Notes: a model not told the origin generated them from the letters alone. A stretch of 64,000 nucleotides of DNA from Rhizobium rhizogenes NBRC 13257 (GCF_000696095.1 NZ_BAYX01000011.1:62001-126000); one strand, 5' to 3'; shown: positions 43,085-52,029, counted from the stretch's first letter. Numbers and translations: made by a program.

Positions 43085-43698
43085 TACCACTCCAGTTGAC
43101 GCACGCCGTCAATCGCATCGCGCCCTTTCCGAATCGCAAAGGCCGGCGCTTCCGCGGCGCGGCTCAGGATATAACGTACGCCATGTACCGGTGAGCGATC
43201 TTCCGGCGGCTCAGGCACATAAAGCGCCTGCTCCTGCAAATCCTGCGGGGGCTGATCCGCCTCGGAAAGTCCGACGATCATAGGATCGCGCGTATCGCAT
43301 TGCGGCATGCAACGGTCGAACTGCGTGACATCCGAGGAGGCTACAGTTTTAACACTCGTAACTTTGGCATGGGCTGCAACGCGCTTTACCGGCGTGCTGG
43401 CTTTCGCAGCCGCCGACTTGTTCGCGGTAGCCGGTCTGAAGATCGGCGTTGGCAACACAGCCGGGCTCGCATCAACGGCCGATTGAAGATCATTCGCTGT
43501 CGCAAAGTTCCTGGCATCGGCAACTTCAATAGCGCCGCGCCCGGTGACATCGACCGACGACATCAGCGGCGCTTCCGCCTCCGTGCGGGCAACCGCATAA
43601 AGTCCTGCGACCGTCACTCCGCAGACGAAGAGGCCGACGCCAACTTTTCGGGCCAGCTCGCCTGCGGCACCAGGCACTTTGGTTTGCTGCATGCTCAT
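43084..43698 (-). CDS. Hypothetical single-pass membrane protein
   Basis: The protein has about 204 residues from the ATG at 43698, with GGAGAG upstream. It has one hydrophobic segment near the N-terminus (VGVGLFVCGVTVAGLYAVA), then an Ala/Lys/Thr-rich stretch (SAAAKASTPVKRVAAHAKV). The C-terminal third has two cysteines (FDRCMPQCDTRDP) and ends in a short helix. The N-terminus would be cytosolic and the rest periplasmic, and the cysteines may form a disulfide. No family is recognised. It is not obviously tied to the sugar locus on one side or the IclR locus on the other. Confidence 0.55.
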   Translation of the reverse strand: MSMQQTKVPGAAGELARKVGVGLFVCGVTVAGLYAVARTEAEAPLMSSVDVTGRGAIEVADARNFATANDLQSAVDASPAVLPTPIFRPATANKSAAAKASTPVKRVAAHAKVTSVKTVASSDVTQFDRCMPQCDTRDPMIVGLSEADQPPQDLQEQALYVPEPPEDRSPVHGVRYILSRAAEAPAFAIRKGRDAIDGVRQLEW

Positions 43699-43832
43699 TG
43701 CTCTCTCCATTCGACATTTGTCTGAAGTGAGAGTTCACACCACAATTGCGGCACCCCTTTTGCCGAAAAGTGGCCGAGAGCAGGCGAATTGCAAAGAAAT
43801 GTTGTAGGCGCGCCTAGGTCTGGCGCATTTGC

Positions 43833-44648
43833 TTAGGACGACCGGCCCTGCCTCATATTGGCGCGGTCGGAAACACTGAAGCCCAGCCGCTCCGAAATCT
43901 CGCTCACGGCGCGAAGAAGGCTGTCGAGATAGCTTTCCCGGTTTCGCAAGCCGTCCTCTTTCGGCGCCACCAGACAAAGCGTGGCAATGCATCGCCCGTC
44001 TTCCTGCTTGATCGGCGCAGCGAAGCAATGGGTAAAGTTTTCCACTTCGCTATTGAAGGTGAAATAGCCGTCGATCGAGGCTTGACGAACTTCGCCGATG
44101 AAACGGCTCGGGTCGAGCTGCTTGCCATTGGGCAGAACGAAATCCTCCGGCGGGATGAAATCGAGTATTTCGGCATCGCTGAGATGGGAAACCAGCAAAC
44201 GGCCGGATGCCGTCCACGGAATTGAAACGAGCTCGCCGACATTCGAGGAAATGCGGAACGGACGGATCCCCTCGCGCATCATCGCGACGGTGTATTTGTT
44301 GCCTTCCAGCATGCACATCTGCGCCGTTTCGCGTGTTTCCTCGGCAAGCCGGGTCAACAGGGTGTCAGACTCGCGCATCAGGTCGAACTGATCCGCATAG
44401 GCGGTCCCGAGAAAATAGAGCTTGCGGCCAAGAAAGACCCGGCCGTCACCGCCCTGGTAATCGAGCATGCCGTGGCGCAGGAGAAGATTGACGAGTTCAT
44501 AGATCGACGAGCGCGGCGCGCCGATCTCGACCGCGATTTCGTTCGGCCGCATCGGCTGGCGCCTGGTGCGCAGAAACTCAAGAATCTCAAAGGCACGATC
44601 AAGGCCGCGCGTCCGTCGCGATACGATATCGTCTGGGCCTTCAGCCAT
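43833..44648 (-). CDS. IclR-family transcriptional regulator
   Basis: The 271-residue protein starts at ATG 44648, with GGAG 8 bases upstream. A winged-helix domain (about 12-75, IAVEIGAPRSSIYELVNLLL) is followed by the IclR effector domain (MREGIRPFRISSNVGELVSI; SIPWTASGRLLVSHL; CFAAPIKQEDGRCIATL). IclR proteins bind as dimers or tetramers to inverted half-sites. The gene is last in an operon running from the amino-acid binding protein through the permeases, ATPase and RidA gene. The array of half-sites at the operon promoter is its likely target. Confidence 0.92.
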   Translation of the reverse strand: MAEGPDDIVSRRTRGLDRAFEILEFLRTRRQPMRPNEIAVEIGAPRSSIYELVNLLLRHGMLDYQGGDGRVFLGRKLYFLGTAYADQFDLMRESDTLLTRLAEETRETAQMCMLEGNKYTVAMMREGIRPFRISSNVGELVSIPWTASGRLLVSHLSDAEILDFIPPEDFVLPNGKQLDPSRFIGEVRQASIDGYFTFNSEVENFTHCFAAPIKQEDGRCIATLCLVAPKEDGLRNRESYLDSLLRAVSEISERLGFSVSDRANMRQGRSS

Positions 44649-44705
44649 CAAACATGCTCCATTTCCGGGGAATAGGCGCGACCGTGACAGTCGCGCCCCA
44701 ACAAC

Positions 44706-45095
44706 TCAACCTCTATCGGCGCGATAGGCGACGCAATCGACTTCCACCTTGCAATCGACCATCATCCGGGACTGAACACAAGCGCGTGCCGGCGGGTTCT
44801 TACCGAAATACTCCGCATAGACGCCGTTGAAGCTCCAGAAGTCGCGAGGATCGTCGAGCCACACGCCGACGCGAACCACATCCTCGATGCCATAGCCGGC
44901 CTCATGCAGGATGGCGATCAGGTTTTCAATGGCCTTGCGGGTTTCCGCGATAATACCGCCATCGACGATCTCGCCTTTTTCCATTGCAACCTGGCCGGAA
45001 ACGTGCAGCCAGCCATTGGCTTCGACCGCGCGGGCAAAAGGCAGGGCTTGCCCGCCGGCTCCGGTTTCGCCGGCACCGTAACGCTTGATAGTCAT
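44706..45095 (-). CDS. RidA/YjgF-family enamine/imine deaminase
   Basis: The 129-residue protein of the Rid superfamily has FARAVEANGWLHVSGQVAME, IENLIAILHEAGYGIEDVVRV and PPARACVQSRMMVD; the conserved substrate-binding Arg is in the last. The family hydrolyses reactive enamines or imines formed by PLP enzymes or amino-acid oxidases. The gene lies between an amino-acid transporter ATPase and an IclR regulator in one operon. It therefore probably clears intermediates made when the imported amino acid is deaminated. AGAGAGG precedes the ATG. No catabolic enzyme is encoded alongside. Confidence 0.88.
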   Translation of the reverse strand: MTIKRYGAGETGAGGQALPFARAVEANGWLHVSGQVAMEKGEIVDGGIIAETRKAIENLIAILHEAGYGIEDVVRVGVWLDDPRDFWSFNGVYAEYFGKNPPARACVQSRMMVDCKVEVDCVAYRADRG

Positions 45096-45158
45096 ATGAC
45101 CTCTCTCTTTTCTTCTGGATTCTATGTGTCAGCAGGCGGCAGCAAGGCCGCCTGTCGT

Positions 45159-45929
45159 TCAGTTGAAGCTGGACGTCTTCAGGAATTCGGCCAGCCGCTC
45201 GGTCTTCGGCCTGACGAACATCTCCTTGGGATCGCCCTCCTCGCCGATAAGGCCCTGGTTCATGAAAATGACCCGCGATGAGACTTCGTAGGCAAAGCGC
45301 ATCTCGTGGGTGACGAGCAGCATGCTCATGCCATCGGCGGCAAGTCCCTTGATCACCTGCAGCACCTCGCCGACCAATTCGGGGTCGAGCGCAGAGGTCA
45401 CCTCGTCGAAGAGCATCAGCCGCGGGGTCATGGCAATGGCGCGGGCGATTGCCACACGCTGCTGCTGGCCACCGGAAAGCTGGCCCGGATAGTGATCGGC
45501 GCGGGACGCCAGGCCCACGCGGTCGAGCCATTTCTCGGCAACCGCGCGCGCCTCGTCGCGGTGCATCTTCTTGACCTTGATAAGCCCCAGCATGACGTTG
45601 CGGGCAGCCGTCATATGCGGGAAGAGATTGAACTGCTGGAAGGCCATGCCGGTTAGAGCCCGCTGGCGGGCGATGTCCTTTTCGCTCTTGCGTCGGCGCG
45701 CGCCGCCCGCATCGTCGTAGCCGATCGGCTCGCCCTCGAGCAGGATCCGCCCGCCCTGGAATTCCTCGAGCATGTTGATGCAGCGGAGCATCGTCGTCTT
45801 GCCCGAGCCGGAGGAGCCGATGATCGAGATGACCTCGCCTTCCAGCATGGTGCAGTCGACGCCCTTCAGCACCTCGAGCGGGCCGTATTGCTTGCGTAGC
45901 CCCTGTATTTCGAGAAGTATCTTGCTCAT
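45159..45929 (-). CDS. Polar amino-acid ABC transporter ATP-binding protein
   Basis: The 256-residue ATPase of the GlnQ/HisP type starts at ATG 45929. Walker A is IIGSSGSGKTTMLRCINMLE, the signature LSGGQQQRVAIARAIAM, Walker B LMLFDEVTSALDPELVGEVL, and the H loop is in LVTHEMRFA. It is peripheral on the cytosolic face and drives the two permeases upstream in the operon. The gap to the preceding permease is 13 bases. Confidence 0.94.
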   Translation of the reverse strand: MSKILLEIQGLRKQYGPLEVLKGVDCTMLEGEVISIIGSSGSGKTTMLRCINMLEEFQGGRILLEGEPIGYDDAGGARRRKSEKDIARQRALTGMAFQQFNLFPHMTAARNVMLGLIKVKKMHRDEARAVAEKWLDRVGLASRADHYPGQLSGGQQQRVAIARAIAMTPRLMLFDEVTSALDPELVGEVLQVIKGLAADGMSMLLVTHEMRFAYEVSSRVIFMNQGLIGEEGDPKEMFVRPKTERLAEFLKTSSFN

Positions 45930-45942
45930 GATGATCGAGCCC

Positions 45943-46608
45943 TCACGACGGAACGGCGGTCTTGCGCTCGACATATTTGCCAAGACGCTCGATGCCGTAA
46001 TTGATGACGAAGTACAAAAGCCCCGCGAAGAAATAGAACTGGAGGCTCATGAAATTACGAGAAATGATCTCCTGCATGCGCAGCAGCAACTCGGCGACGC
46101 CGATGACGGAGAGCAGCGTCGAGGCCTTGACCATCTCGGCCGCGGTGTTCACCCAGGCCGGCAGAAACTGGCGCAGCGCCTGCGGCCAAAGCACATAGGC
46201 AAAGGTCTGGCGGAAGGTGAGCCCGATCGCCTTTGCCGCTTCGGTCTGCCCCTTCGGGACCGCCTGCAACCCGCCACGCACGATCTCGCCGACATGCGAG
46301 GAGCAGAAGATTGCTAGCGCGAAAACACCGGCCTGGAATGGGCCGAGGTCGATTCCAATGGTCGACAGGACATAGTAGCTGGCCAGAACCAGAACCAGGA
46401 CCGGCGTTCCTCGGATGAAGTCCGTATAGGCTCGCACGAAAAAACGCAGCACCGGATTGCCATAGACGAGGCAAAGCCCGACGAAAACGCCAAGCAGCGA
46501 GCCGACAACAATTGCCAGCAGCGAGATGGACACCGTTAAGCCAAGCCCCTTGAGAATGGCGAGACGCGCGATCCAGAGCTGATCGAGAAAAGCGGTAAAA
46601 TCAGTCAT
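45943..46608 (-). CDS. Polar amino-acid ABC transporter permease (second)
   Basis: This 221-residue HisM/GlnP-type permease has about five membrane helices and the EAA loop GGLQAVPKGQTEAAKAIGLT facing the ATPase. The start at 46608 is chosen because GAGG lies 8 bases upstream; the previous permease ends only 4 bases later on the plus-strand scale. It dimerises with the other permease. Confidence 0.92.
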   Translation of the reverse strand: MTDFTAFLDQLWIARLAILKGLGLTVSISLLAIVVGSLLGVFVGLCLVYGNPVLRFFVRAYTDFIRGTPVLVLVLASYYVLSTIGIDLGPFQAGVFALAIFCSSHVGEIVRGGLQAVPKGQTEAAKAIGLTFRQTFAYVLWPQALRQFLPAWVNTAAEMVKASTLLSVIGVAELLLRMQEIISRNFMSLQFYFFAGLLYFVINYGIERLGKYVERKTAVPS

Positions 46609-46612
46609 GACA

Positions 46613-47275
46613 TTACCTCGGAACGGCAAGACGGCGCTCGACGACGCGCATCAGCGCGGCCAGCACGACACAGGTGAAGACGTAGAGGCCGGAGGTGACG
46701 AGCCATGTCTCGATGACGCGAAAGCTTTCGACATTGATCTTGCGCGCCTCGAAGGTCAGCTCCGGCACAGCGATCGCCGCTGCGAGAGACGTATCCTTGA
46801 AGAGCGAGATCACCGTCGATGAAAGCGAGGGCAGCACGTTGCGGAACATCAGTGGTGCAATGATCGAGACGCGGATCTGCATCGGCGTCAGGCCGATGGC
46901 GAGACCCGCTTCCGATAGTCCCTTCGGAACGGACAGCAGGCCGGCGCGAAAGACCTCCGCCAGATAGGCGCCCGAATAGATAGACAGTACCGCGATGAAA
47001 CTCTGGACCTTGCCGATGCGGAAGCCCATCTGCGGCAAGGCGAAATAGGCAAAGAGCACCAACACGAGGATCGGCAGATTGCGGATGATCGTCACGTAAA
47101 GCGCCGCGGACCGCCTGACCCAGCCGCTTTTCGCCGTCAGGGCGAAGGCGACGAGTAGGCCGATCAGGGCACCGATCAGAATGGAAATGAAAGCCAGACC
47201 GAGGCTGAGCAGCAGACCTTCGAGAAGCTGGTCGAAGCTGCGCCAGACGGCGGCGAAATTGAGCGTATAACCCAT
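46613..47275 (-). CDS. Polar amino-acid ABC transporter permease (first)
   Basis: This 220-residue HisQ/GlnP-type permease has FISILIGALIGLLVAFALTA as a membrane helix and AGLLSVPKGLSEAGLAIGLT as the EAA loop. The ATG at 47275 has AGGA 7 bases upstream. It lies 62 bases after the binding-protein gene in the same operon. Confidence 0.92.
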   Translation of the reverse strand: MGYTLNFAAVWRSFDQLLEGLLLSLGLAFISILIGALIGLLVAFALTAKSGWVRRSAALYVTIIRNLPILVLVLFAYFALPQMGFRIGKVQSFIAVLSIYSGAYLAEVFRAGLLSVPKGLSEAGLAIGLTPMQIRVSIIAPLMFRNVLPSLSSTVISLFKDTSLAAAIAVPELTFEARKINVESFRVIETWLVTSGLYVFTCVVLAALMRVVERRLAVPR

Positions 47276-47337
47276 GGCGCAATCCTGCAATCAAGGGTGA
47301 GGAAAGGACGGAAGGCAACCTTCCGTCCTCGACGATA

Positions 47338-48186
47338 TCACTTGAATTCGACCGGGAAGCCGATCTGCGGCGGTGTCAGATCCTTGCCGAACCACTTCTT
47401 GTAGGAGGCGGCATAGAAGTCGAACTCGACGCCGGTCATCGCCTCATGCAGGGCGGTGTTGACGAAGTTAAGCCAGTCCTGGTCACCACGCTTGACGCCG
47501 CAGGCATAGGTCTGCGGGTTCCAGCCGTAGCCGGCATCTTTGTAGCGGCCGGGGTTCTGCGTCATGTACCAGGCAAGCGATGACTGGTCGGTGGCAACCG
47601 CGTCGGCGCGACCGGATTCTAGCGCCTGATAGATCAGATCGACCGATTCATACTGGTCGACGGTTGCGTCCGGCAGAGCGGCATGCACCATCGCCTCGGC
47701 ATAGACGTTCTGGAGCACGGAGATCGTGACGGAGGACCCGGCGGCCTTGAGCGCGGTATAATCCGCATATTTGCCATCGGCCTTCAGCATCAGCCCGACG
47801 CCCTCGCGATAATAAGGGATGGTGAAGGCGATCTGCTGCGCGCGTTCGCCGGTGACCGTCATGAACTGGCAGGTCAGGTCGACCTTGTCGGTGGTGATGT
47901 TCGGGATACGCGCATCGGAAGACTGGTTGACGAATTCGATCTTGTCAGGATCGCCGAACAGCGCCTTGGCGACGATGCGGCCCATGTCGATGTCAAATCC
48001 CTGAAGCTTGTCATCGGCGCTCTTGAAGTGCCACGGCGCATTGGTGCTGCCGGTGCCCATGACAAGATGGCCGCGAGCGAGCACTTCGTCGAGCTTGCTT
48101 TTGGCCTGCTGGGCGGCGGCGGGCATTGCGGAAATAAGGAAGGCTGTAGCCAACGAAAGCAGGCTGGCGCGGAGTGAGATGGTCAT
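47338..48186 (-). CDS. Polar amino-acid ABC transporter periplasmic binding protein
   Basis: This 282-residue type-2 periplasmic-binding (SBP_bac_3) protein has a signal peptide (about 1-25, ending AMPAAAQQ). The ligand domain has LVMGTGSTNAPWHFKSADDK, GFDIDMGRIVAKALFG and TCQFMTVTGERAQQIAFTIP. The first-lobe carboxylate site usually shown as an Arg after the TxT motif sits in TGERAQQ. It leads the operon and its promoter contains an array of IclR-type half-sites. The ligand is an amino acid or derivative, not identifiable by eye. Confidence 0.92.
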   Translation of the reverse strand: MTISLRASLLSLATAFLISAMPAAAQQAKSKLDEVLARGHLVMGTGSTNAPWHFKSADDKLQGFDIDMGRIVAKALFGDPDKIEFVNQSSDARIPNITTDKVDLTCQFMTVTGERAQQIAFTIPYYREGVGLMLKADGKYADYTALKAAGSSVTISVLQNVYAEAMVHAALPDATVDQYESVDLIYQALESGRADAVATDQSSLAWYMTQNPGRYKDAGYGWNPQTYACGVKRGDQDWLNFVNTALHEAMTGVEFDFYAASYKKWFGKDLTPPQIGFPVEFK

Positions 48187-48216
48187 GACGTTCCCCTGTC
48201 GGATAGTTGTTTCTGA

Positions 48217-48288
48217 TGTCCAATATTATGGACATATGTCCAGTTTACTGGATTTACGTATTGAGCAACGCGATTTGAGAATTGTCAA
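48217..48288 (-). promoter_or_regulatory. Promoter and 10-bp-phased IclR-type operator array
   Basis: On the minus strand TTGACA (48283-48288) and CTCAAT (48260-48265), 17 bases apart, give a start near 48253. Just downstream lie four half-sites, TCCA, TGGA, TCCA and TGGA, beginning at 48219, 48229, 48239 and 48249, exactly 10 bases apart. They form TGTCCA-N6-TGGACA, the perfect palindrome TGGACATATGTCCA and TCCA-N6-TGGA. Confidence 0.7.
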
Positions 48289-48446
48289 GTGTAGGGAGGA
48301 GCAGAATCAGTGCGCGTTGATGCAACCGCGCTGGCGCCCATCCATGAGCGCCCTCGGCAACAGCACGAGACACGCTCGGAGCGCGCCGGCTTCAATCGAT
48401 AGTTCAGAGGTGGTTTGCGGACGACGCGGATTGCATCCGCTTGCCG

Positions 48447-49445
48447 TCAGGCGGTCTCGCCTTCGATCAGCTCAAAGCCAAGGTCGATGGTTTGCGATGG
48501 CGCGTCGTCGAGCACGAGCTGGGCGGCGACCTGCCCTACCGCCACGCGCGGGGTGCGGATGGTCGACAATGGCTGCGGCGTCACCCTGGCCATATCCAGA
48601 CCGTTGTAACCGAAAATGGCCAGTTGCGACGGAATGGAAATACCGCGCGCCATGCAGTGGAAATAACCACCCAACGCCATATCGTCGTTGGAGAAATAGA
48701 TGGCGTCGAGGTCCGGCACACGCGCGAGCAGCCTTTCGAGCCCGAGCCGGCCGGCTTCGACCGAAGAGGCACCCGCATGAATTTCACGGGCCGCAAGCGG
48801 CTTGCCTTCAGCTTCAAGGGCAGCGCAGAAGGCCGCAAAACGCTTGCCCGCACGCGTGTCGCGCACCAGATCATGGCCGACATAACCGATGCGGCGATAG
48901 CCGCGTCGCAGCATGAATTCCGCGCTTGCGCGCGCCGCTGCGGCGTTTGAGAATCCGACCGCGAGATCAAGCGCCGTACCATCGAGGTCGAGCAGTTCCA
49001 CGACGCGGCAACCGCTCGCGCGCAGCATTTTCGCCGTCCCCTCGCTATGCTCCAGGCCAGCCAGCATGACGGCCGACGGCCGCCAGGCGAGCATGGCCGC
49101 GACCATCGCCTCTTCCCTGCCAGGATCGTAGTCGGTCACCGCGAAGACCGATTGATAATGGCTTGCCTCAAGCACGCCGCCCGCACCGCGGAGCACATCC
49201 GGAAACACGATATTGGAAAGCGATGGGATGACGAAGGCGACGAGGCGCGATCCTGCCGAGGCGAGCGCTCCGGCAATACGGTTAGGCACATAACCGAGGC
49301 GTTCGACCGCCGCCATGACACGGTCGTGCGTCTTCTGGGAAAACGAACCATGATTGCGAAGCACGCGCGAGACCGTGCTTTCACCCACCCCGGCCGCTTC
49401 GGCAACCTCCGCAAGCGTGACCGTGGGCTGAGGTTTGACGTTCAT
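48447..49445 (-). CDS. LacI-family repressor of the tetronate locus
   Basis: The 332-residue protein starts at ATG 49445, with AGGGAAC immediately upstream. The HTH (LAEVAEAAGVGESTVSRVLR) and hinge (LGYVPNRIAGALASAGSRLV) are complete. The effector domain ends in LSTIRTPRVAVGQVAAQLVL and related sequence. It is divergent from the MFS transporter and tetronate enzymes; three palindromes in the shared region are its likely sites, so it probably represses both itself and the pathway until a tetronate is present. Confidence 0.92.
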   Translation of the reverse strand: MNVKPQPTVTLAEVAEAAGVGESTVSRVLRNHGSFSQKTHDRVMAAVERLGYVPNRIAGALASAGSRLVAFVIPSLSNIVFPDVLRGAGGVLEASHYQSVFAVTDYDPGREEAMVAAMLAWRPSAVMLAGLEHSEGTAKMLRASGCRVVELLDLDGTALDLAVGFSNAAAARASAEFMLRRGYRRIGYVGHDLVRDTRAGKRFAAFCAALEAEGKPLAAREIHAGASSVEAGRLGLERLLARVPDLDAIYFSNDDMALGGYFHCMARGISIPSQLAIFGYNGLDMARVTPQPLSTIRTPRVAVGQVAAQLVLDDAPSQTIDLGFELIEGETA

Positions 49446-49544
49446 GTTCCCTGAAAAATCCATATGCGGTTCCGCATTATAATAGCGCGGAAGCTCGTGT
49501 TCCCGTGGCTACTTTCCACTTCCCACTCCTTTAACACAAGATTT

Positions 49545-49615
49545 TTGGCAGCGCCGCCAAATTTCCATTGGCAGCGCTGCCAAAATGCAGTAACGAGAAA
49601 TGGCAGCGCTGCCAA
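49545..49615. promoter_or_regulatory. Three tandem LacI-type operators
   Basis: TTGGCAGCGCCGCCAA (49545-49560), the perfect palindrome TTGGCAGCGCTGCCAA (49568-49583) and the perfect core TGGCAGCGCTGCCA (49601-49614) share one design with a central GCGC. Centres are 23 and 32 bases apart, about two and three helical turns. They lie between the repressor and the MFS gene. Confidence 0.85.
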
Positions 49616-49682
49616 TTTTAAGGCACGCGGCCGGAAGACGGTTCTGGAGGGACCCCGGCTTTTCCATTCGGAGGAGGACATC

Positions 49683-50999
49683 ATGACATTTCAAGCGCAG
49701 GCCGCAGCCCAGGGCGAGCGTGCCGCCAACCTGGTCGAAGACCGTGCATACCGCAAAGTCTTTTGGAGAATCGTGCCCTTTCTGGTGCTTTGCTACATCG
49801 TCGCCTATCTCGACCGCGTGAATGTCGGCTTTGCCAAGCTGCAGATGTCGAGCGAACTCGGCCTGTCGGAAGCAGCCTACGGAATCGGCGCCGGCATCTT
49901 CTTCATCGGCTATTTCCTGTTTGAAGTCCCAAGCAACGTCATTATGAACAAGGTCGGTGCACGGGTATGGATTGCCCGCATCATGGTGACCTGGGGCATC
50001 GTTTCAGCCGCCTTCATGTTCACCACGTCGGAAACCGTCTTCTATATTCTGCGCTTCCTGCTCGGCATTGCCGAAGCCGGCTTCTTCCCGGGCCTGATTT
50101 TCTATTTGACCTCATGGTATCCGGCTCGCCATCGCGCCAAGATCATCACGACCTTCATGTCGGCGATCCCCGTATCCGCCATCTTCGGCAATCCGCTGTC
50201 CGGTTTCCTCATGGATAGCTTCCACGGAACGCATGGCCTTTCCGGCTGGCAGTGGATGTTCCTGATCGAGGCCGTTCCAGCCGTGTTGCTCGGCGTGCTG
50301 GTCTTCTTCTATCTCGATGACAAGATCAGCGATGCCAAATGGCTGGCCGCGGACGAGAAGGCCATCTTGACGGCCAATATCGAGGCTGAAGACCGCGCCA
50401 AATCATCCAGCCCGCACGATGTCGCAAGCACCCTGCGCGACGGTCGCGTCTGGCTGATGTGCCTGATCTATTTCTGCTTCGTCCTCGGGCAATACGGCCT
50501 GAACTTCTGGATGCCGACCATCGTAAAGGCGAGCGGCGTTGTCGGGAACCTCAATATCGGCCTGGTCTCGGCCATCCCCTATATCTGCACCTTCGTCGTC
50601 ATGATCGCGCTCGGCCGCTCCGCCGACCGGCATCGCGAACGCCGCTGGCACCTGATCATCCCCGCCTTGATCGCCGCAGTCGGCTTTATCGCCGCCACCG
50701 TCAGCACCAGCACGACATTTTCGATCATCGCTCTTTCGCTTGCCGCGGCGGGCGCCATCAGCTGCGCACCCCTGTTCTGGTCGCTGCCGACGGCCTTTCT
50801 CGCCGGTACCGGAGCGGCGGCAGGCATCGCCTGGATCAACTCGGTCGGCAATCTCGCTGGCTTCCTCGGCCCGTTTCTGGTTGGCTATCTCAAGGACTTC
50901 ACCGGCAGCACCTCAGCCGGCATGTATCTCCTGGCGGCGGCGCTCGTCATCGGATCCATCGCCGTGCTGACCGTTCCGGCAAAAAGCGTCAACCGCTAG
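49683..50999 (+). CDS. MFS transporter, ACS (anion:cation symporter) type
   Basis: The 438-residue protein starts at ATG 49683, with GGAGGAGG upstream; the longer frame runs through the operators and is not the gene. It has 12 membrane helices. The ACS hallmark VAYLDRVNVGFAKLQMSSEL follows helix 1, and AEAGFFPGLIFYLTSWYPAR is the typical second signature. ACS members carry sugar acids such as galactonate, glucarate or tartrate in symport with protons. As first gene of the tetronate operon it should import threonate or erythronate across the inner membrane. Confidence 0.9.
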   Translation: MTFQAQAAAQGERAANLVEDRAYRKVFWRIVPFLVLCYIVAYLDRVNVGFAKLQMSSELGLSEAAYGIGAGIFFIGYFLFEVPSNVIMNKVGARVWIARIMVTWGIVSAAFMFTTSETVFYILRFLLGIAEAGFFPGLIFYLTSWYPARHRAKIITTFMSAIPVSAIFGNPLSGFLMDSFHGTHGLSGWQWMFLIEAVPAVLLGVLVFFYLDDKISDAKWLAADEKAILTANIEAEDRAKSSSPHDVASTLRDGRVWLMCLIYFCFVLGQYGLNFWMPTIVKASGVVGNLNIGLVSAIPYICTFVVMIALGRSADRHRERRWHLIIPALIAAVGFIAATVSTSTTFSIIALSLAAAGAISCAPLFWSLPTAFLAGTGAAAGIAWINSVGNLAGFLGPFLVGYLKDFTGSTSAGMYLLAAALVIGSIAVLTVPAKSVNR

Positions 51000-51067
51000 A
51001 ATGAATGATCCTCCGGCGCCAGCCGCCGGGGGACCGAACACCCTCAGGACATCGCAAGGATATCGAC

Positions 51068-51991
51068 ATGTCATCCTCCGCTGAAAACTCGCAACATCAG
51101 CTTGTCGCCGCCGTGATCGGTTTGGGATCCATGGGCCTCGGCATGGCGCGGTCCATGAAGCGCGCCGGCCTCGACGTCGTCGGCTACGACATATCGGCCG
51201 CCGCGATCGATCGTTTCGTCAGCGAGGGCGGGCGGGGTGCCGCGAGCCCGGCAGCGGCGGCAAAGGATGCCGATATCGTGGTCTCCGTCGTCGTCAACGG
51301 CGCGCAGACCAGGGACGTCCTCTTCGGCGCAAGCAATGTTGCAGGCACCATGAAGCGCGGCGCGGTGTTCATCTCGTCGGCGACCATGGATCCCGCGGTC
51401 GCCCGCGATCTGGCGGAGCGTTGCACGGCACTTGGCCTGCATTATCTCGATGCACCGATTTCCGGTGGCGCCGTCAAGGCCGCTAGCGGCGAGCTGACCA
51501 TCATGGCATCAGGCACCAAGACAGCCTTCGATGCGGCCCGCCCCGCGCTCGACGCTATGGCCGGCAAGGTCTACGAGTTAGGTGACGATGCCGGCACCGG
51601 CGCGGCCTTCAAGATGATCAATCAGCTTCTGGCCGGCGTGCATATCGCCGCCGCCTGTGAGGCGATCACCTTCGCGGCCAAGCAGGGTCTCGACCTCGAC
51701 AAGGTCTATGAGGTGATCACCGCCTCGGCCGGGAATTCCTGGATGTTCGAAAACCGGGTGCCGCACGTTCTCGAGGGAGACTACTCGCCGCGCAGCGCCA
51801 TCGAGATTTTCGTCAAGGACCTCGGTATCGTGCAGGACATGGCCCGCACCGAACGCTATCCGACCCCGCTCGCCGCCGCCGCGCTGCAGATGTATCTTGC
51901 CGCGTCAGGTGCCGGAATGGGACGCGACGACGACGCCTCGCTTGCCCGGCTCTATGCGCAGCTTTCGGGCACGGTTCTGCCGAACACCTGA
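51068..51991 (+). CDS. ltnD: L-threonate dehydrogenase-like 3-hydroxyisobutyrate-family oxidoreductase
   Basis: The 307-residue protein starts at ATG 51068. The NAD-binding domain has AVIGLGSMGLGMARSMKRAG, and the substrate motif is DAPISGGAVKAASGELTIMA. The catalytic Lys is in GAAFKMINQLLAGVH. This is the beta-hydroxyacid dehydrogenase family. In tetronate loci the member LtnD oxidises L-threonate at C-2 to 2-oxo-tetronate. The gene is followed by the isomerase OtnI, kinase OtnK and decarboxylase OtnC in that order, which supports this role over plain hydroxyisobutyrate oxidation. Confidence 0.85.
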   Translation: MSSSAENSQHQLVAAVIGLGSMGLGMARSMKRAGLDVVGYDISAAAIDRFVSEGGRGAASPAAAAKDADIVVSVVVNGAQTRDVLFGASNVAGTMKRGAVFISSATMDPAVARDLAERCTALGLHYLDAPISGGAVKAASGELTIMASGTKTAFDAARPALDAMAGKVYELGDDAGTGAAFKMINQLLAGVHIAAACEAITFAAKQGLDLDKVYEVITASAGNSWMFENRVPHVLEGDYSPRSAIEIFVKDLGIVQDMARTERYPTPLAAAALQMYLAASGAGMGRDDDASLARLYAQLSGTVLPNT

Positions 51992-52029
51992 GCGACGAAA
52001 CGCGCAAGCAGTAAACGGAGACAATCAGC

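Noticed and set aside
48229..48242. TGGACATATGTCCA as a stand-alone restriction-like or attachment palindrome
   Set aside because: It is better explained as the middle pair of four phased half-sites in the promoter of the amino-acid transport operon.
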